A DNA stretch of 23,462 nucleotides from Rhizophagus prolifer (lineage: Eukaryota > Glomeromycota > Glomeromycetes > Glomerales > Glomeraceae). The DNA lies in NCBI GenBank assembly GCA_019425655.1, contig NQWY01001979.1, positions 1 through 23,462 on the forward strand, given 5' to 3'. Below, in pieces: positions 1 to 12,301 of this stretch. The notes under the pieces are model-generated. The model had not been told where the DNA came from and did not search any database. It worked only from the letters and a program-made list of their open reading frames with translations. A program made the position numbers and the translations under genes. The first letter of the stretch is position 1. Every line of letters begins with the position of its first letter.

Positions 1-2240
1 AATTCTTCCGATAATGAAAGAACTAGTTTAAGATCAAAATTAAAGAACGTTGGAGGTGGTTGGAAGGAAAAAAAAAAATTTCGAAAAATTTTAAAAAAGG
101 AAATTCAAAATAATTCAACTGGTAAACAAAATTTTTTGCAAAAGTTTTCAATTCAAGAAAATAATTTAAATTCTCAGAAAACACAAATTATTTCTTCTAT
201 TTTTAGCTATAATCCTGAAATACCAAATATTAGATATTATAATGATTCAAAACTAATAGATCATAAACCAAGTAATGCACCAATTGATGATACTTTATCA
301 TTTAAAAGTATGGGCTTAGATAATGATTTAGTTGAAAACATGAAAAATAAATTAGGAGTTGAGAAACCAACAAATATTCAAAGTAGAACAATTCCTCTAT
401 TAATCAACAAAAACACAGAATTTGATGTTATTGTTCAATCTGAGACAGGATCTGGAAAAACATTAACTTACTTGCTTCCAATTATGCATCAATTGATTAA
501 TATTACAACTGATATACAAAGTAAAGGATTACTTTCACGTTCAATTGGAACTTTGGCAATTATATTAACCCCAACACGTGAATTAGCAATTCAGGTTGTT
601 TCAGTATTAAATTATTTAATTAATATTCCACCTTCAAAACTTACTTCACGACGTCATTTAAATCATTGGATTGTTATTGGTAATGTTATTGGTGGTGAAA
701 AAAAGCAATCTGAAAAGGCTAGATTACGTAAAGGAATAAATATTTTAGTTTGTACTCCTGGTAGATTATTGGATCATTTACAAAATACTAAATCTTTTCT
801 GGTAAAAAATTTATGTTGGCTAGTACTTGATGAAGCTGATCGTCTTTTAGAATTAGGATTTGAAGAAACTTTGCAATCAATTGTAAAAATTTTAGATGAA
901 AAAACGATTAATTCGGAAACAAATAATCAGCTTTTTTCATCTTCCAAATTTTGGCCAAAAAGAAGACAAACCATTCTTTGTTCTGCTACTTTAAAAGATG
1001 ATGTTAAACGTTTGGCTGGATATACTTTATTTAATCCAATTTTTATTGGAGGAAAAGACTTTATAGAAGAAAAAAGTGAGAAAACTACAAAGTTTAACAC
1101 ACCAAATCAATTAAAACAATCATATATTATAACGCCAGCAAAATTACGTTTAGTTACTTTAATAGCAATTCTTAAATCAACTTTTAATGTCAAACAAATT
1201 GTGAATCGTAAAATTATAATATTTTTATCATGTTGTGATTCTGTAGATTTTCATTTTGATTTATTTATGAATGCTGGAAAAATTAACGAATTAGATAGTG
1301 AAAAATTAGATGATGATAAACTACAGAATAATAATAAATCAACCTCTACGATTATCCCTGCAAAAATATTTCGATTACATGGTGACCTTACACAAAATGT
1401 TCGTACAGAAATATTTAATGAATTTAGTCGTTCAAATTCTGGTATATTATTTTGTACGGATGTTGCTGCAAGAGGTCTTGATCTCCCTGACGTTGCAAAG
1501 ATTATCCAATATGATCCGCCAATAGATTTAAAAGATTATGTTCACAGAGTTGGTAGAACCGCAAGATTAGGTAAAGAAGGTGAAGCTATATTATTTATAC
1601 TACCAAGTGAAATTGAATATATTAATGTTTTAAAGTCGCAAGAAATTTTTCCCGAGCCTGTTAAAGTCGAAACTTTATTAGAAAGTTTGGCAATCAAAAA
1701 TAAGAGGAACAAAAAGGAATATGAAGTCATAGCGACAGATATTCAATTAAATTTTGAAAGATATGTTCTTTCAAATTCAAAGGTAAATTAAAGTTTTTAT
1801 AAACTTATTTATAATGTGCCTTCCACTAAAAAGGATTATTTTATTATTTAAAGTGCACCAAATTAGCTCAAAAGGCGTATTCATCACATATTCGTGCATA
1901 TGCAACGCACGCGTCCATGGAAAAACATATTTTTCATGTAAAAAAATTACATTTAGGTCATATAGCAAAAAGTTTTGGTTTACGAGAAGGGCCATCAAAT
2001 ATTAATAACAATCTTGTTTCTTCCAAGAAGTTGGATAATAAGAATGATCATAAAAGGGATAAAAAGGAAAAGATTCTTAATAAAGAAAAAAAGAATACTT
2101 TTGGTGATCAAAAGAATGTAAAGAAAAGAAATTTTGAAATAATGAACGAATTTTCTGTTGGAAATTATGAAAGTATGATAGGACCAACTACTTATTATCA
2201 TCAATGTAAGCAAAAAAAAAAAGATTTAAATTTGAAATAA
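1..2240 (+). CDS. DBP7: DEAD-box ATP-dependent RNA helicase DBP7/DDX31 (5' partial)
   Basis: Nucleolar RNA helicase expected to act in 60S ribosomal subunit assembly. The frame is open from base 1, so the N-terminus lies outside the window. Exons are 1-1782 and 1854-2240; the 71-bp phase-0 intron (1783-1853) is needed because the first exon otherwise stops at 1791 before the conserved C-terminal block. Visible helicase motifs: Walker A SETGSGKT (439-462), [22 protein letters not shown] (829-840), SAT (982-990), [10 protein letters not shown] and [10 protein letters not shown] (1543-1572). Exon 2 supplies RAYATH and [14 protein letters not shown], the C-terminal block that separates the Dbp7/DDX31 family from other DEAD-box proteins, followed by a Lys-rich tail typical of nucleolar proteins. 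Family assignment is firm. The true start cannot be seen; there is a TTG but no ATG early in the open frame. Confidence 0.95.
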
Positions 2241-2979
2241 ATGCCGCCTTAAAATTTAGGGAAATAATAATACAAGAAATGCAAGTTTTTTTTGCAGATC
2301 AATAAAGAAATGTATTAGTTCAACAAAGTTGATTTCAAAGGAATCACGAGGAACGAATGTGAGAGGTAATTCCTGTCTCCATCCTGATTTTATTAAGACT
2401 TTTACGGATATCTTTTGTATCTCCGCCTCGTGGTAAAAGATAGTAAATAGGTTGAATGACATTCCATCACAACTTAGACTCCCGTAATTTAACTTGTGAT
2501 GAATTTTCAATAAGTATGATCATGTTCCGGGTAAAGATTTTTTAATTTAATTAAACGTGTTTTTGTAAACTTACTAAGTATGGAGTCATGAGAGTTATAA
2601 GTTGATTGGCTGTTTACGTAAGCCACATAAATTAATGCGATTATATTGTTTAAGACGCTGGTTTGGAACATCTATAAATTAAAAAAAAATTCATAAAGGA
2701 AGAACTCGAAGAAGCTTTTAAAAGAAACTTAGATATGAGAATATAAAAAGTTAGATTTGGAGAAGATAAATTAAGCCGAGGATAAAATCGAATGGATCAT
2801 GATGTAGGGTTAGGGTTAATTATCATGTAATATTTCTACAAACTAAAAGGTTAAAAATCTCTTTTTCCCAAATTAACAAGGGGTTTTACTTACTGCTAGT
2901 GATACGTGATAGTAATTTGCCGTTTTCTTTTTCTTTCTTTTTACTACATTTTCATTGTCCAGTTAATTGTTTTTTAAAA
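2241..2979. other. Intergenic region, DBP7 3' end to TPP1-like promoter
   Basis: This is 739 bp between two genes on the same strand. A minus-strand open frame at 2256-2510 lacks an early ATG and matches no family I know, so I do not call it. The right half holds an inverted CCAAT motif (ATTGG near 2606), the telobox at 2805-2818, and a T/C-rich run just before the downstream ATG. I see no RNA gene or repeat element. Confidence 0.6.
2805..2818 (+). promoter_or_regulatory. Telobox: two consecutive TTAGGG-type telomeric units
   Basis: The 14 bp TAGGGTTAGGGTTA hold two telomere-type units in the TTAGGG orientation, 162 bp before the ATG at 2980. In fungi such teloboxes in promoters are known binding sites for Tbf1/TRF-type Myb factors (established knowledge). 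Here it precedes a gene that itself looks telomeric. The array is far too short to be a telomere end, and genes continue on both sides. Confidence 0.6.
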
Positions 2980-4506
2980 ATGTTTCGAGGTTTCTTTGGA
3001 AGACCTTGGATAAAGAATGGTGTATTAAATTACCTATTTGATAAGGAAAAATATCAAAAACAACCCGTTAGAGCACAAGTTATGCGAGTAAGTTTTCAAT
3101 TTTTAAAGGTGCACGTTATATCTGATAATACTGAATATGTTGAGTTCAAACTTTTTTTGTGTGCCTTATTTTTACATATTCTAGTTAATAAATGCTAAAG
3201 AAGTATCGGCAGAAATTCATGATAGTCAACATTATATTAAATGTTTTTTTATTGAAGAAAGTCTTTATGAATTCAGGTTGGTTCAACTTTATATTTTATA
3301 ATAATCACCAATCCTTAGGTTATTATAATGTTATTATAGAATAATTTTTTATTAAGGTCTATTATAAATTTACATATATTTTATTTGTATAATTTTTTTA
3401 AGATCTATTATAAATTTATAAAGTCATATATTTTATTTTATATCTAAATTAAGAAATCTTTAATAAAAGACGCGAGAATTTTAACCTTAAAATTTTATTA
3501 TCTGAAATTAATTACTGCGGTGAAATTCACTAAAAGTTATTTTTTTTTTATCATTTACGACGCGTCGGATAATTATAGACATAGTAGAATTGATTATATG
3601 GAGGGGACGCTTATCATTATAAAGGATTATACATTTTCCCACCAAATCGATTCTTCAAAAAACAGACACGAGTGTTTTTTAACAATAAAAAATTTCTCTT
3701 ACACTAAAAATAAAACTGATTCAGAATATTCTTTACAGATAAAATATATTTGCGAAGAAATGGAAGTTAAAGAGACACTTCAAGCCAAAGATAATAAACC
3801 GAAGCATATTGACCATCCTGGTTGGAACGTGAATGAGAAAGTGAATTAATTATTTTGTTTGGGTTCCCTAACACAAACATCATACAGGGTTTTAGACATA
3901 CATTTTATAGTAATTCAATTGATATTCGAACTGTTCCGCTGTATCAATATAAACTCATGAGTGACATTCCAGGTGATTAATATTAATACCGATCTTGTTA
4001 TAATTTTATTTTTTTCGCGTTTTAACGCGGTTTCATTCATTAATTTAATAAGGATGGAATTTTTCACAGAGAAATCAGAGAAACATTGATTTGTGTGGTT
4101 TGTGTATTTTTTTACACCGAATGTTAAATGGATTACATTATGATATATACTAAATCACATGATGTACAAAAGTTAAGATTGATTCAACTGAATGGAGTCC
4201 TGGTTCTCCTGAATGTACGTCATCGCAGTTTCAGTCGATTTATCTTAACTTTTCTTATGAAATATAAAACAATTTTTTTATTTAGCACCACATGATTCAG
4301 ATGGGGCCATTAGTCTTAATGATGAAGACATTGCTATTATAATGAAAGGAAATTATAAGGAAAAAGAAAATTATCGAAGAGACACATTGGATGATGAAGA
4401 AGTCCATTTTGAACGAACTAAAAGAAAATATGTAGATAACGATAAGAATGGTATATCTTCAAAAAAACATAAGAATTCTCCAAGTACCTTTTGTAGTTAC
4501 GTCTGA
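2980..4506 (+). CDS. TPP1/ACD/Tpz1-like shelterin OB-fold protein (putative)
   Basis: Proposed telomere protein of the TPP1 (ACD)/Tpz1 family, which bridges the POT1 side of shelterin to the rest and recruits telomerase. Hand-built exons: 2980-3087, 3185-3276, 3579-3828, 3888-3972, 4173-4214, 4286-4506; phases agree and sum to 265 residues. Evidence is pattern-level: an N-terminal GRPWI motif (TPP1 proteins start the OB-fold with RPWI), then VSAEIHDSQHYIKCFF (the strand pair 'SDGTHxIKCxF'), then EGTLIIIKDYTF and ECFLTIKNFSY, in the order and spacing of a TPP1/Est3 OB-fold. The C-terminal exon is charged, with Lys-rich segments that could be a nuclear localisation signal. Uncertain points: the acceptor of exon 3 (3579 or 3585), the donor of exon 3 (3828 or 3840), and possible extra coding sequence inside 3973-4172. 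Other OB-fold proteins remain possible. Confidence 0.6.
3354..3439. repeat. Short AT-rich direct repeat inside an intron
   Basis: Two copies of a unit starting AAGGTCTATTATAAATTTA (3354) and AAGATCTATTATAAATTTA (3400), each followed within a few bases by CATATATTTTATTT, lie 46 bp apart in the second intron (3277-3578) of the TPP1-like gene. It looks like a local tandem duplication with slight divergence; it carries no coding signal. Confidence 0.7.
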
Positions 4507-4711
4507 TAAAGGTTAGTGAATAATGATTATCGTGCATAGATACTAGTTTTATCATTATGGAATGAGCTGTGAATCATTATAATTCATTTATCAAGATAAA
4601 GAGAATGAATACGTCGATTCTAAATTTCTTCAAAATTGTTTTTATTGTTTTTTATTGTCTAAAATAGACAAATTAGAATATAATTAAAATATTTCACAAA
4701 TTTGTGAATTG

Positions 4712-7700
4712 TCATGAAATTTTCATATTACGTTTGAATATACTTTGCATATAAATGTCCATTGCTTTACCAATCCATGAATCTCTAACATGTAATATAA
4801 TAAGCCATGTTATAAATCCTAGTGAGGAAAAATATAATAAATATGTATATCTTACTCCGTATAATAATGAATAAATAGTTATTATTAACAGTATTGCATT
4901 AGTTACAAATCTTGATTTTCTACAAAATTATTTAAAAATAAATTTAGAATCAATCGAAGTGTCACAAAAAAAATTTGTTTATTTTAGTTTTAATACCTTC
5001 CGGTTGATCTAGGTAAAATTTTTCCATTAGCTATAATTTCAACATAAAATATGATTGGTGCTATGGCCAATATACTATGATCCCATGAAAATGGTGCAAA
5101 CCAGTTAACTGATATATTTCTTATCCATACCATTAACACGGGTATATTAAATGGTAATAACATAAAAAATAAGATTAATATTGATTGTAAATAATGATAA
5201 TTATCCCAACTTTCTTGTATACATGTCGATTTATACTAAAGAATTTATTAAAAATATCAGCACCAATTAAAATAAGTTAAATGAACAACATATTTACTTT
5301 CTTACCACTGATCGAGCAATTATTAAAGATTTTACACATGATGAAATTTGTACCAAAAATGCGACAATAAATGCGAATTGATACGGCACAAAAGAAGCAA
5401 CAAGAATAAATAGTATTATTGTTGTTATTACATGCCTTCGCAATCTTGACTTTGATTCCGAAGGCCTACAAACTTTACATTAATTTATGACACAATTAAC
5501 GTCAAATCAACTCATAAATAACTTACCTATTAACTATATTTTTTACAAATAAATCCCGTCGACTCATAAATACAGCGGCTCCAGCCAAAACTCTTACAAT
5601 AAATGCTAATAATATCCAACAAACTATAGTTATTCCAATACTTATTATAAAAAATAACGGAGGTAGAAACCAGAAAAATGGATCCTGATTTCCAAGTAAT
5701 GTATCATTAACATTAAATGACGATTTGGCTTTGATAGCTTTTTGCATATCTCCTGATGCATAATCCATTGGAAATAAATCTGCTAATGAATATGTTTTTG
5801 AAGCTCGCGTAACTGATTGGTAAATAGACAATGCTGATACAAAAATAATAAATTTCAAGAATGTTTGTCGAATGAAAAGTGCCAACCCATGCCCAAAGCT
5901 TATAAAGGTCTCTATGAACTCACCACCGCGATCGTATTCTCTAAATTGTGTTCTTAAAGTCATAATCACAATTATAAAAGGAAAAGCAACCAGAACAGTT
6001 TGAAATCGCATAATTATTTTACCAAGACTTCCATAAAAGTCCCATTCAATATCTATTGATAGCGGAATTGAACATGTAGGATCCATCCAAAATTGTAATT
6101 CGAGTCCTTTACGAAAATTAGGCGCATTAACAGGTGTCACAAAAGGAGACTGTCCGTGAATATTCAAATCCGCGTTTTCGATGTTGATCAGAAATTTAGA
6201 TTCGTACATGGACGAAATAGACTGACGTACAAATGGTGCAAAATGTTCTAAAAACGATAACCATATAAATTAACATAATTAAACAAATAAACTACTATAT
6301 TACCTAAAAGAATATTGAAAACGTTATTTTACCTACACATCCCATACGTCGAACTGACATTTTATATGTCATTAAACTACTATCAATAATTGGAATATGC
6401 AAATAAGATACCATGGCTAAATGTTCAGGAAATTCGTCAATATGAATGCCATCAATTATAAGGTCTAAACGGTCAAAAATAATGTGTTTTACTTCAATAA
6501 ATTTATTCTCAAAAAAAAAAAGTATATGTGTGTATATTTCCAACCTTTCATAGACGAGTTATTTAAGTCCATAATCGTTAGTCTTTCATCAAAAAATTCT
6601 CCAATTAGGAACCCTTCCATAAAAACTTTATTATAAAACATAATAGCAATATATTGATAATCTCCCAGATCCCTGACATTTAATTTTAAATAATTAAAGG
6701 TTAACCCAGAAAATGGATGTTTCAAATCTCTTCTTGAAGCTGGCAATAAAGATGCTTCATTAGACGCTATGTGGCAAGAAAGTCTTGGAGCTGTGGGTAA
6801 ATCTATGTTTAAAGATAAATCATTTCTATTTTGCTGATCTGGAACCTCTGTTGGCATAACATCACATAAAAGAATTTCTATACCAGGATTTTTTGATAAA
6901 TATTGATCCGTCAATAAAGAAAATGTCGAAAGTGGTTCTGGTGGTGGTATAGGCATTAAATATACTTGTGTTGTTAAATTTAAGTGATTTAAAACTATCC
7001 TCTGGCCCATATTTAAAAATTTGTGAGGCACCTTTTCTAAATTTACTACTCCAAAAAATTCTAGTTGTGATAAATAAACATTTAAATTAAGAAACCAATT
7101 TACTTATAAAGTTGAAGAGACTCTTAATCTTATTACCTCTTTTTGACTTATTTAATCCTAAATCAATTGGATCTTCAAGTCCTGTCAAGTAAAATTTTCG
7201 AAACGCCGCCATCCTTTCTGCACTTGGTTTTGTTTGTCCGGAGCGTCTAACATCAACAACACTCAACAAAGAGGTCGCAACAACCTTGACTAATTGCTCG
7301 CACCATAGAATAGCTTGGTGATCCATAGAAGTCCACACATTAGGAATAGATGTGGTAAAAACAGTGAAGCCATGAGACGCAGGAACGATTGAGTTTATGT
7401 TTGCAGAATCCGAACATACGACAGTATCCAAATTTCCACCGGCGATAGATATCAAAGTAACTTCCGCCAAAGAATTTTCAGAAGTTGCACTCTGAGAATA
7501 TCCACTTCTCCAAAACTCATTAATATCAGTGTAAATCTTACTTATTTGCCAATCAAACGGTGCAGGAGGTAAAACATGTGGCGTTGCAAATGTCAAGATG
7601 GTGTTTATAGATCCAGGTTGATAATTTGGCATCGTAAATAATGTTCTAGCAACTACACCGCCCATTGAATGTCCGACTATAATAACAGAAGTCGGATCCG

Positions 7701-8620
7701 GGTGCGGTGAATTAGTGTTCAGAATTTTTCGTGTCGACGGATACAATGATAAAATATATCGAATGGCATCATTAAGATATTCCGCCTGCTCATTCAGAGA
7801 ATGTCCATGAAGTGCAGAAAATTCTTCATTAAAATCAACTATGGATGTGATGTAAAAGAATAAAAAACTATCTTGAATAAATAAAATTACAAATCAATGC
7901 GATAAAATCAGATTCTTTACCTGTAAAAAAATCAAGCGCTCTAACACCCATTTCTAACGATCTCTGATCTCTCGAAACAATTTCGGAGAAAATCTTTGAT
8001 GTCTCTGAAGCTATTGAACGAACTTGTTTATAGCTACCAGCATTGCCTGGAATAAAAAGGGCTGGAATTCCGGTTGGCTTTTCGTTGAAAAAATTTAGAT
8101 AAATTTTTATTCTTTTAAATTAGTTAATTTTTTGAAATTGATTTCGTACCTGATCATTAGAATCATAAACTCTATCTCTGTATAGGTACAATCCATATTT
8201 TCCGGCAAATTTTGATTGTTCGCTATCAAAGTTATCATGTTTGATGAACCAAGGGTACATTCTCGAAACATGACACCCTTTGAAATCTTTTTGACGGTTA
8301 AAAAATGAATCCATAATCATTCCTACTAAAATAATTGTTAATACCCCTACAATTATCATGGGGTAAGAAAATGAAAGTGAAGCTGAAGCATTTCGCATTG
8401 ATAATGAAGCACTAAGTTTCCGCGGGGTAGAAGAATATCTTGTAAAAGTATTTGTCAAAATATTACTTGGAAAATTATTATTTAAAAGTGCTGAATTCTC
8501 TGATGATGTTGGCGAAGGAGTTCTAACTCCTTGATGTTGTTCGCCTTGTGAGGTGTCGACTTCATAACGAGGTGACTTTATTTCGAGTGATTCTCGCTCT
8601 TCTGTTTCAAGAAAACCCAT
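4712..8620 (-). CDS. BST1: GPI inositol-deacylase (BST1/PGAP1)
   Basis: ER membrane enzyme that removes the acyl chain from inositol of GPI anchors, needed for exit of GPI-proteins from the ER. Exons (5' to 3'): 8620-8150, 8077-7921, 7838-7137, 7060-6545, 6491-6333, 6247-5527, 5465-5306, 5235-4997, 4919-4712; phases agree, giving 1110 residues, close to the fungal family length. A cytosolic N-terminus is followed by one membrane segment (about residues 88-106), then the family blocks [24 protein letters not shown] and [12 protein letters not shown], and the lipase elbow GHSMGG with nucleophile Ser about residue 267. The C-terminal third contains several hydrophobic helices, including the conserved [18 protein letters not shown] region. 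Exon 3 could use a later donor at 7103, but that would leave a 43-bp intron, so the donor at 7136 (76-bp intron) is preferred. It diverges from the AP-3 gene and converges with the TPP1-like gene. Confidence 0.96.
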
Positions 8621-8946
8621 TAAAAGTTTTTTTTCTTTTTCTTTTAAGTTCTATGATACTGCCACTTGAGCTTTCCACTTCCTTCGAATCATGAGATAAA
8701 TTTCACTAATTTCGTCTTTATCTGTAAAATTAAGGTTGACTCTTAATGCACAGTTCTGGAAGTGTTCTGGATAAATTTACCGACAAAAAAAAAAATTTCT
8801 CCACAGATTACACGAAAAAAATCTTCAGTCCGACACCATTATGATGATCTATTATGCACTTGATAAAATTGATAGTATAAATTAGAAAAATTGATAAATT
8901 TTAATTGTTAGAGAATTTCGCTCATTAGTATAAAATTTTAACGAAC
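8621..8946. promoter_or_regulatory. Divergent promoter region between BST1 and AP-3 beta
   Basis: These 326 bp lie between two start codons facing away from each other, so both promoters must fall here or overlap. The sequence is AT-rich with homopolymer A/T runs (a T/C-rich run beside the BST1 ATG, poly-A near 8790-8800). I see no clear operator or palindrome. Confidence 0.6.
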
Positions 8947-11900
8947 ATGTCAGATTACTTATCAAAAGCGGCTGCTTTTGCGCAAAATGCAGCCAAATTA
9001 TCCAAAAAAGTTTCAGAAGGTATTGTGGAAAATGCGCGTGAATTTGGGCTGGAAGCAACTTCCTCGGGACATTATTTTGATACTTCAGAAGAAAAAATGA
9101 GAGATATTAAGCGACAGTTAGATTCAAGACATGACAGAGAGAAAATGGATGGGTTGAAAAGACTGATCGCGGTATGTGATTAGCAAGAAGTATTATTTCA
9201 AAGAAATGAAAAAAAAATTGTGAACAATCTGTCAAGTTTAATTTGAACGCGTATTTATATCTTTTAAAAATTTCTGAAATTAAATTAAATTTTAGATGAT
9301 CTCTAAAGGACGCGATGTATCCGAATTCTTTCCTGATGTTGTAAAGAATGTGGCTTCTCAGAATCTCGAAATTCGAAAACTAGTATATATATATCTTCTT
9401 CGATATGCTGAGCAAGAGCCTGATCTTGCACTTTTATCGATTAATACCTTTCAAAAAGATTTGACTGACCAAAACCAGTTGATCAGAGCGATGGCTCTAC
9501 GAGTTATGTCTGGTATTCGAGTGCCTGTTATAAGTCCTATAGTATTATTGGCGATTAAAAAATGTGTGACTGATTTATCAGCATATGTAAGAAAGACTGC
9601 AGCCCACGCAATTCCAAAGTGCTATAGGTATTATAACTTTATCATTTTACTATTATTGTCAAAGAATCTATATTTTATTGCCCCATTCATTTATTTCATT
9701 TTTCAATAGTTTGGATCCTTCTCAGAAAGATGCTTTAGTTGATATAATCACTACTCTACTGAAAGATAATTCTTCATTTACAATTGGGAGTGTTATAATG
9801 GCTTTTAATGAAGTTTGCCCTCATAGATTTGATTTAATTCATCCACATTTTCGGAAATTATGCCGGATGTTAATTGATGCTGATGAATGGGGGCAAGTTG
9901 CTATTATCGGGTTATTATTAAGTTACGCGAGGTATGGGCACTATATGCATTTATATTTGTCACGTAAGATATATATATATAATCCGAATTACTTATATGG
10001 TATATAGGACTCAATTCTTGAACCCAAATCCCAATGTAAGCCAATAGATTCATAATTAATTCATAACTTTGATTTTTTTCTTGTATTAACGATATTTTGT
10101 CTTTAAAGGAACCACGTGCATCTAAAAAGAAAAAATCAAGAGCTTTTTACTCAGATGAGGATTCAGAAAGAACAGATGATTCCCTTGAAAATTCATTTAT
10201 TCTCGATCCAGATCATGAGCTACTATTGCGATCTTGTCTCCCACTCTTGCAAAGTCGAAACAGTGCTGTACTGTGATAACTATTTGAATTGAAAAATTGC
10301 AAGTTCTTTTGCTAAACATCATTTAAGTAACCATTTTTTAATATCCGCAGGTGGTGCTTTCAGTTGCGAAAATTTTCTATCATTTGGCTCCAGTTGAAGA
10401 AACATACAAATTGAGTAGACCTCTTGTGAGGTTACTACGTAGCCATCGAGAGATTCAATACGTTGTACTGGCAAATATCGCTACTATGGCAACACAAAGA
10501 CCAGTGTGTAGAGAATAATCTATTATTGTTTTTTCATATTCATTATACTAATTTCATCGTAACAAATTAATATCAAATAGCACCTGTTTGAACCTCATCT
10601 CCAGCAATTTTTTGTTCGTTCAACGGATTCAGCTTTTATTCGAAATCTTAAATTGGAAATTATGACATTAATTGCAACTGAAAACAATATCACGGTTCTA
10701 CTTAGGGAATTACAGGAGTATGTTAAAAGTCCTAACAAGGAATTTGCGACTGCGGCTATTCAAGCTATTGGCAGATGTGCAATTGGGATGCCAGATATGG
10801 CGGAAAGTTGCCTTAATGGGTTGATGAAATTGTTGTGGAGTAAGAATGGTAAGATATTTATTTACAAGAATATCATTAAATTATAAATTAATAATTACTC
10901 ATTTAAGTATTCCTCAATTTAAGATGCCGTTGTTGCAGAATCAGTCGTAGTTATCAAAAGACTTTTACAATTAAGGCCTCAGGATAATGCAGATTTAATC
11001 ATACAACTGACTAGAGCTCTTGATCAAATTACTGTGCCAATGGCTCGAGCTAGCATATTTTGGCTAGTCGGTCAATATGCTCAAAACCTTGAGAAAGTTG
11101 CTCCAGATGTACTTCGAAACTCTGCTAAATCTTTCATAAATGAGGATGATATAGTTAAATTACAGATTATCAACTTAGGCGCCAAATTATATTCACTTAA
11201 TCCAACAGATCAGGTCCTTAACTTGCTTTTCCAATATGTTCTCAATCTTGCGCGATATGATCTGAATTATGATATCAGGGATCGCGCAAGACTTCTCAGA
11301 GGTTTAATTTTGAAAAATGAACAGAAGGACATAACATCTGATAATGGAGAAATTGAGGAAGCACAAACTTCTGATTCAATTATAAGTAGTATTTTGAAGG
11401 AGAATTTAAAACAAATTCTTTTATGTGAAAAAGAAGCTCCATCTGAAGAGAGTCCATCTGCAGGTTTATATTTCATTTTTCAGAACGTGTGGAATAAGAC
11501 CCTTGATGGGTGAAGAGAGAGCACTGTATCGACGTGATGAATTTACCTGATTTATAATATGATTTTTTTTTTCTTTAAAGGGCGAGATCGTTTCACCATT
11601 GGGTCAATGGCCCTCGTCCTAAACCATTCTATACCTGGCTATGAACCATTGCCTGATTGGCCAACTGAAAAACCCGATGGCTCAGCACGGAACAATTTGG
11701 TAATTTAATAAATATATAATATTCAAATATAAAAATTTTTCATTTAAGGGCAAAACCTTTATATTTAGGATGAAACATACAGCCGATCACAGGCTGTGAA
11801 AGGATTCGGAAGTGATTCGCTTGGTGGTTATACACCATCTGTTTACGATAAGTCTTTAAACACTAATAACCGAAAAGAGGTTTATGACCTTGATCGCTTT

Positions 11901-12166
11901 TATGATTCAGAAAATTCTTCAGGCGATGATAATATACGTGCAAAAGCTTCAGGTTTGTATGGTTTGAAATTTAGCACACCTATTCAAATTTTTCATCTTT
12001 ATGTTTCCTACCAAAATTAGGTCTTCGTTATGATTCTATTGGAGACGAAACTTCTGAAAACCTCTGCGGGAAACACCTAAGTCGCGTTAATTATTTAACT
12101 TTTTCAACAAGAACTTTAAAAAAAACACATTTTATAGTTGTAGATTTCACCGTAGAAATAGCATAA
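8947..12166 (+). CDS. APL6: AP-3 complex subunit beta (adaptin)
   Basis: Large subunit of the AP-3 adaptor, which sorts cargo from Golgi/endosomes to the vacuole. Exons: 8947-9171, 9296-9627, 9710-9931, 10008-10035, 10109-10267, 10351-10503, 10581-10848, 10924-11463, 11581-11699, 11769-11952, 12021-12166; phases agree, giving 791 residues (yeast Apl6 is of similar size). The N-terminal adaptin trunk is clear: [55 protein letters not shown]. Exon 5 has the basic KKKK stretch and acidic/Ser-rich loop seen in beta-3 proteins, followed by [20 protein letters not shown]. Later blocks include [28 protein letters not shown] and [18 protein letters not shown]. Exon 4 is only 28 nt. The last about 50 residues match nothing I recognise, and I see no long Ser-rich hinge or ear, so the C-terminus may be short or the final exon mis-modelled. 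Confidence 0.96.
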
Positions 12167-12301
12167 ATAATTATTATTTATTTACTTATATAATCTTTCA
12201 ATACTTTGTTACATTGACTAAATTATGATTTTAATCAAATCAATTTTTTTTAAAAAAAAAAATAATAAATGAATTTTAAAATTTTTTTTTTTCTGTTAAG
12301 T

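Noticed and set aside
2256-2510. 84-codon minus-strand open frame
   Set aside because: It starts with TTG rather than ATG, resembles no family I know, and lies in the 3'/promoter region between two plus-strand genes. Not enough to call a gene.
2805-2818. Telomere-like repeat as a chromosome end
   Set aside because: Only two units, with intact genes on both sides; a promoter element or chance interstitial motif is more likely than a telomere or fusion site.
3841-3887. 47-bp intron in the TPP1-like gene
   Set aside because: A donor 12 bp upstream in the same phase gives a 59-bp intron, closer to the others; the choice remains uncertain.
4023-4134. Possible extra exon of the TPP1-like gene inside intron 3973-4172
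   Set aside because: Open pieces exist after an AG at 4052-4053, but none has both a good donor and family-like sequence; the direct 3972-4173 junction already keeps phase.
7061-7103. 43-bp intron in BST1
   Set aside because: An earlier donor in the same phase gives a 76-bp intron in line with all others in the window.
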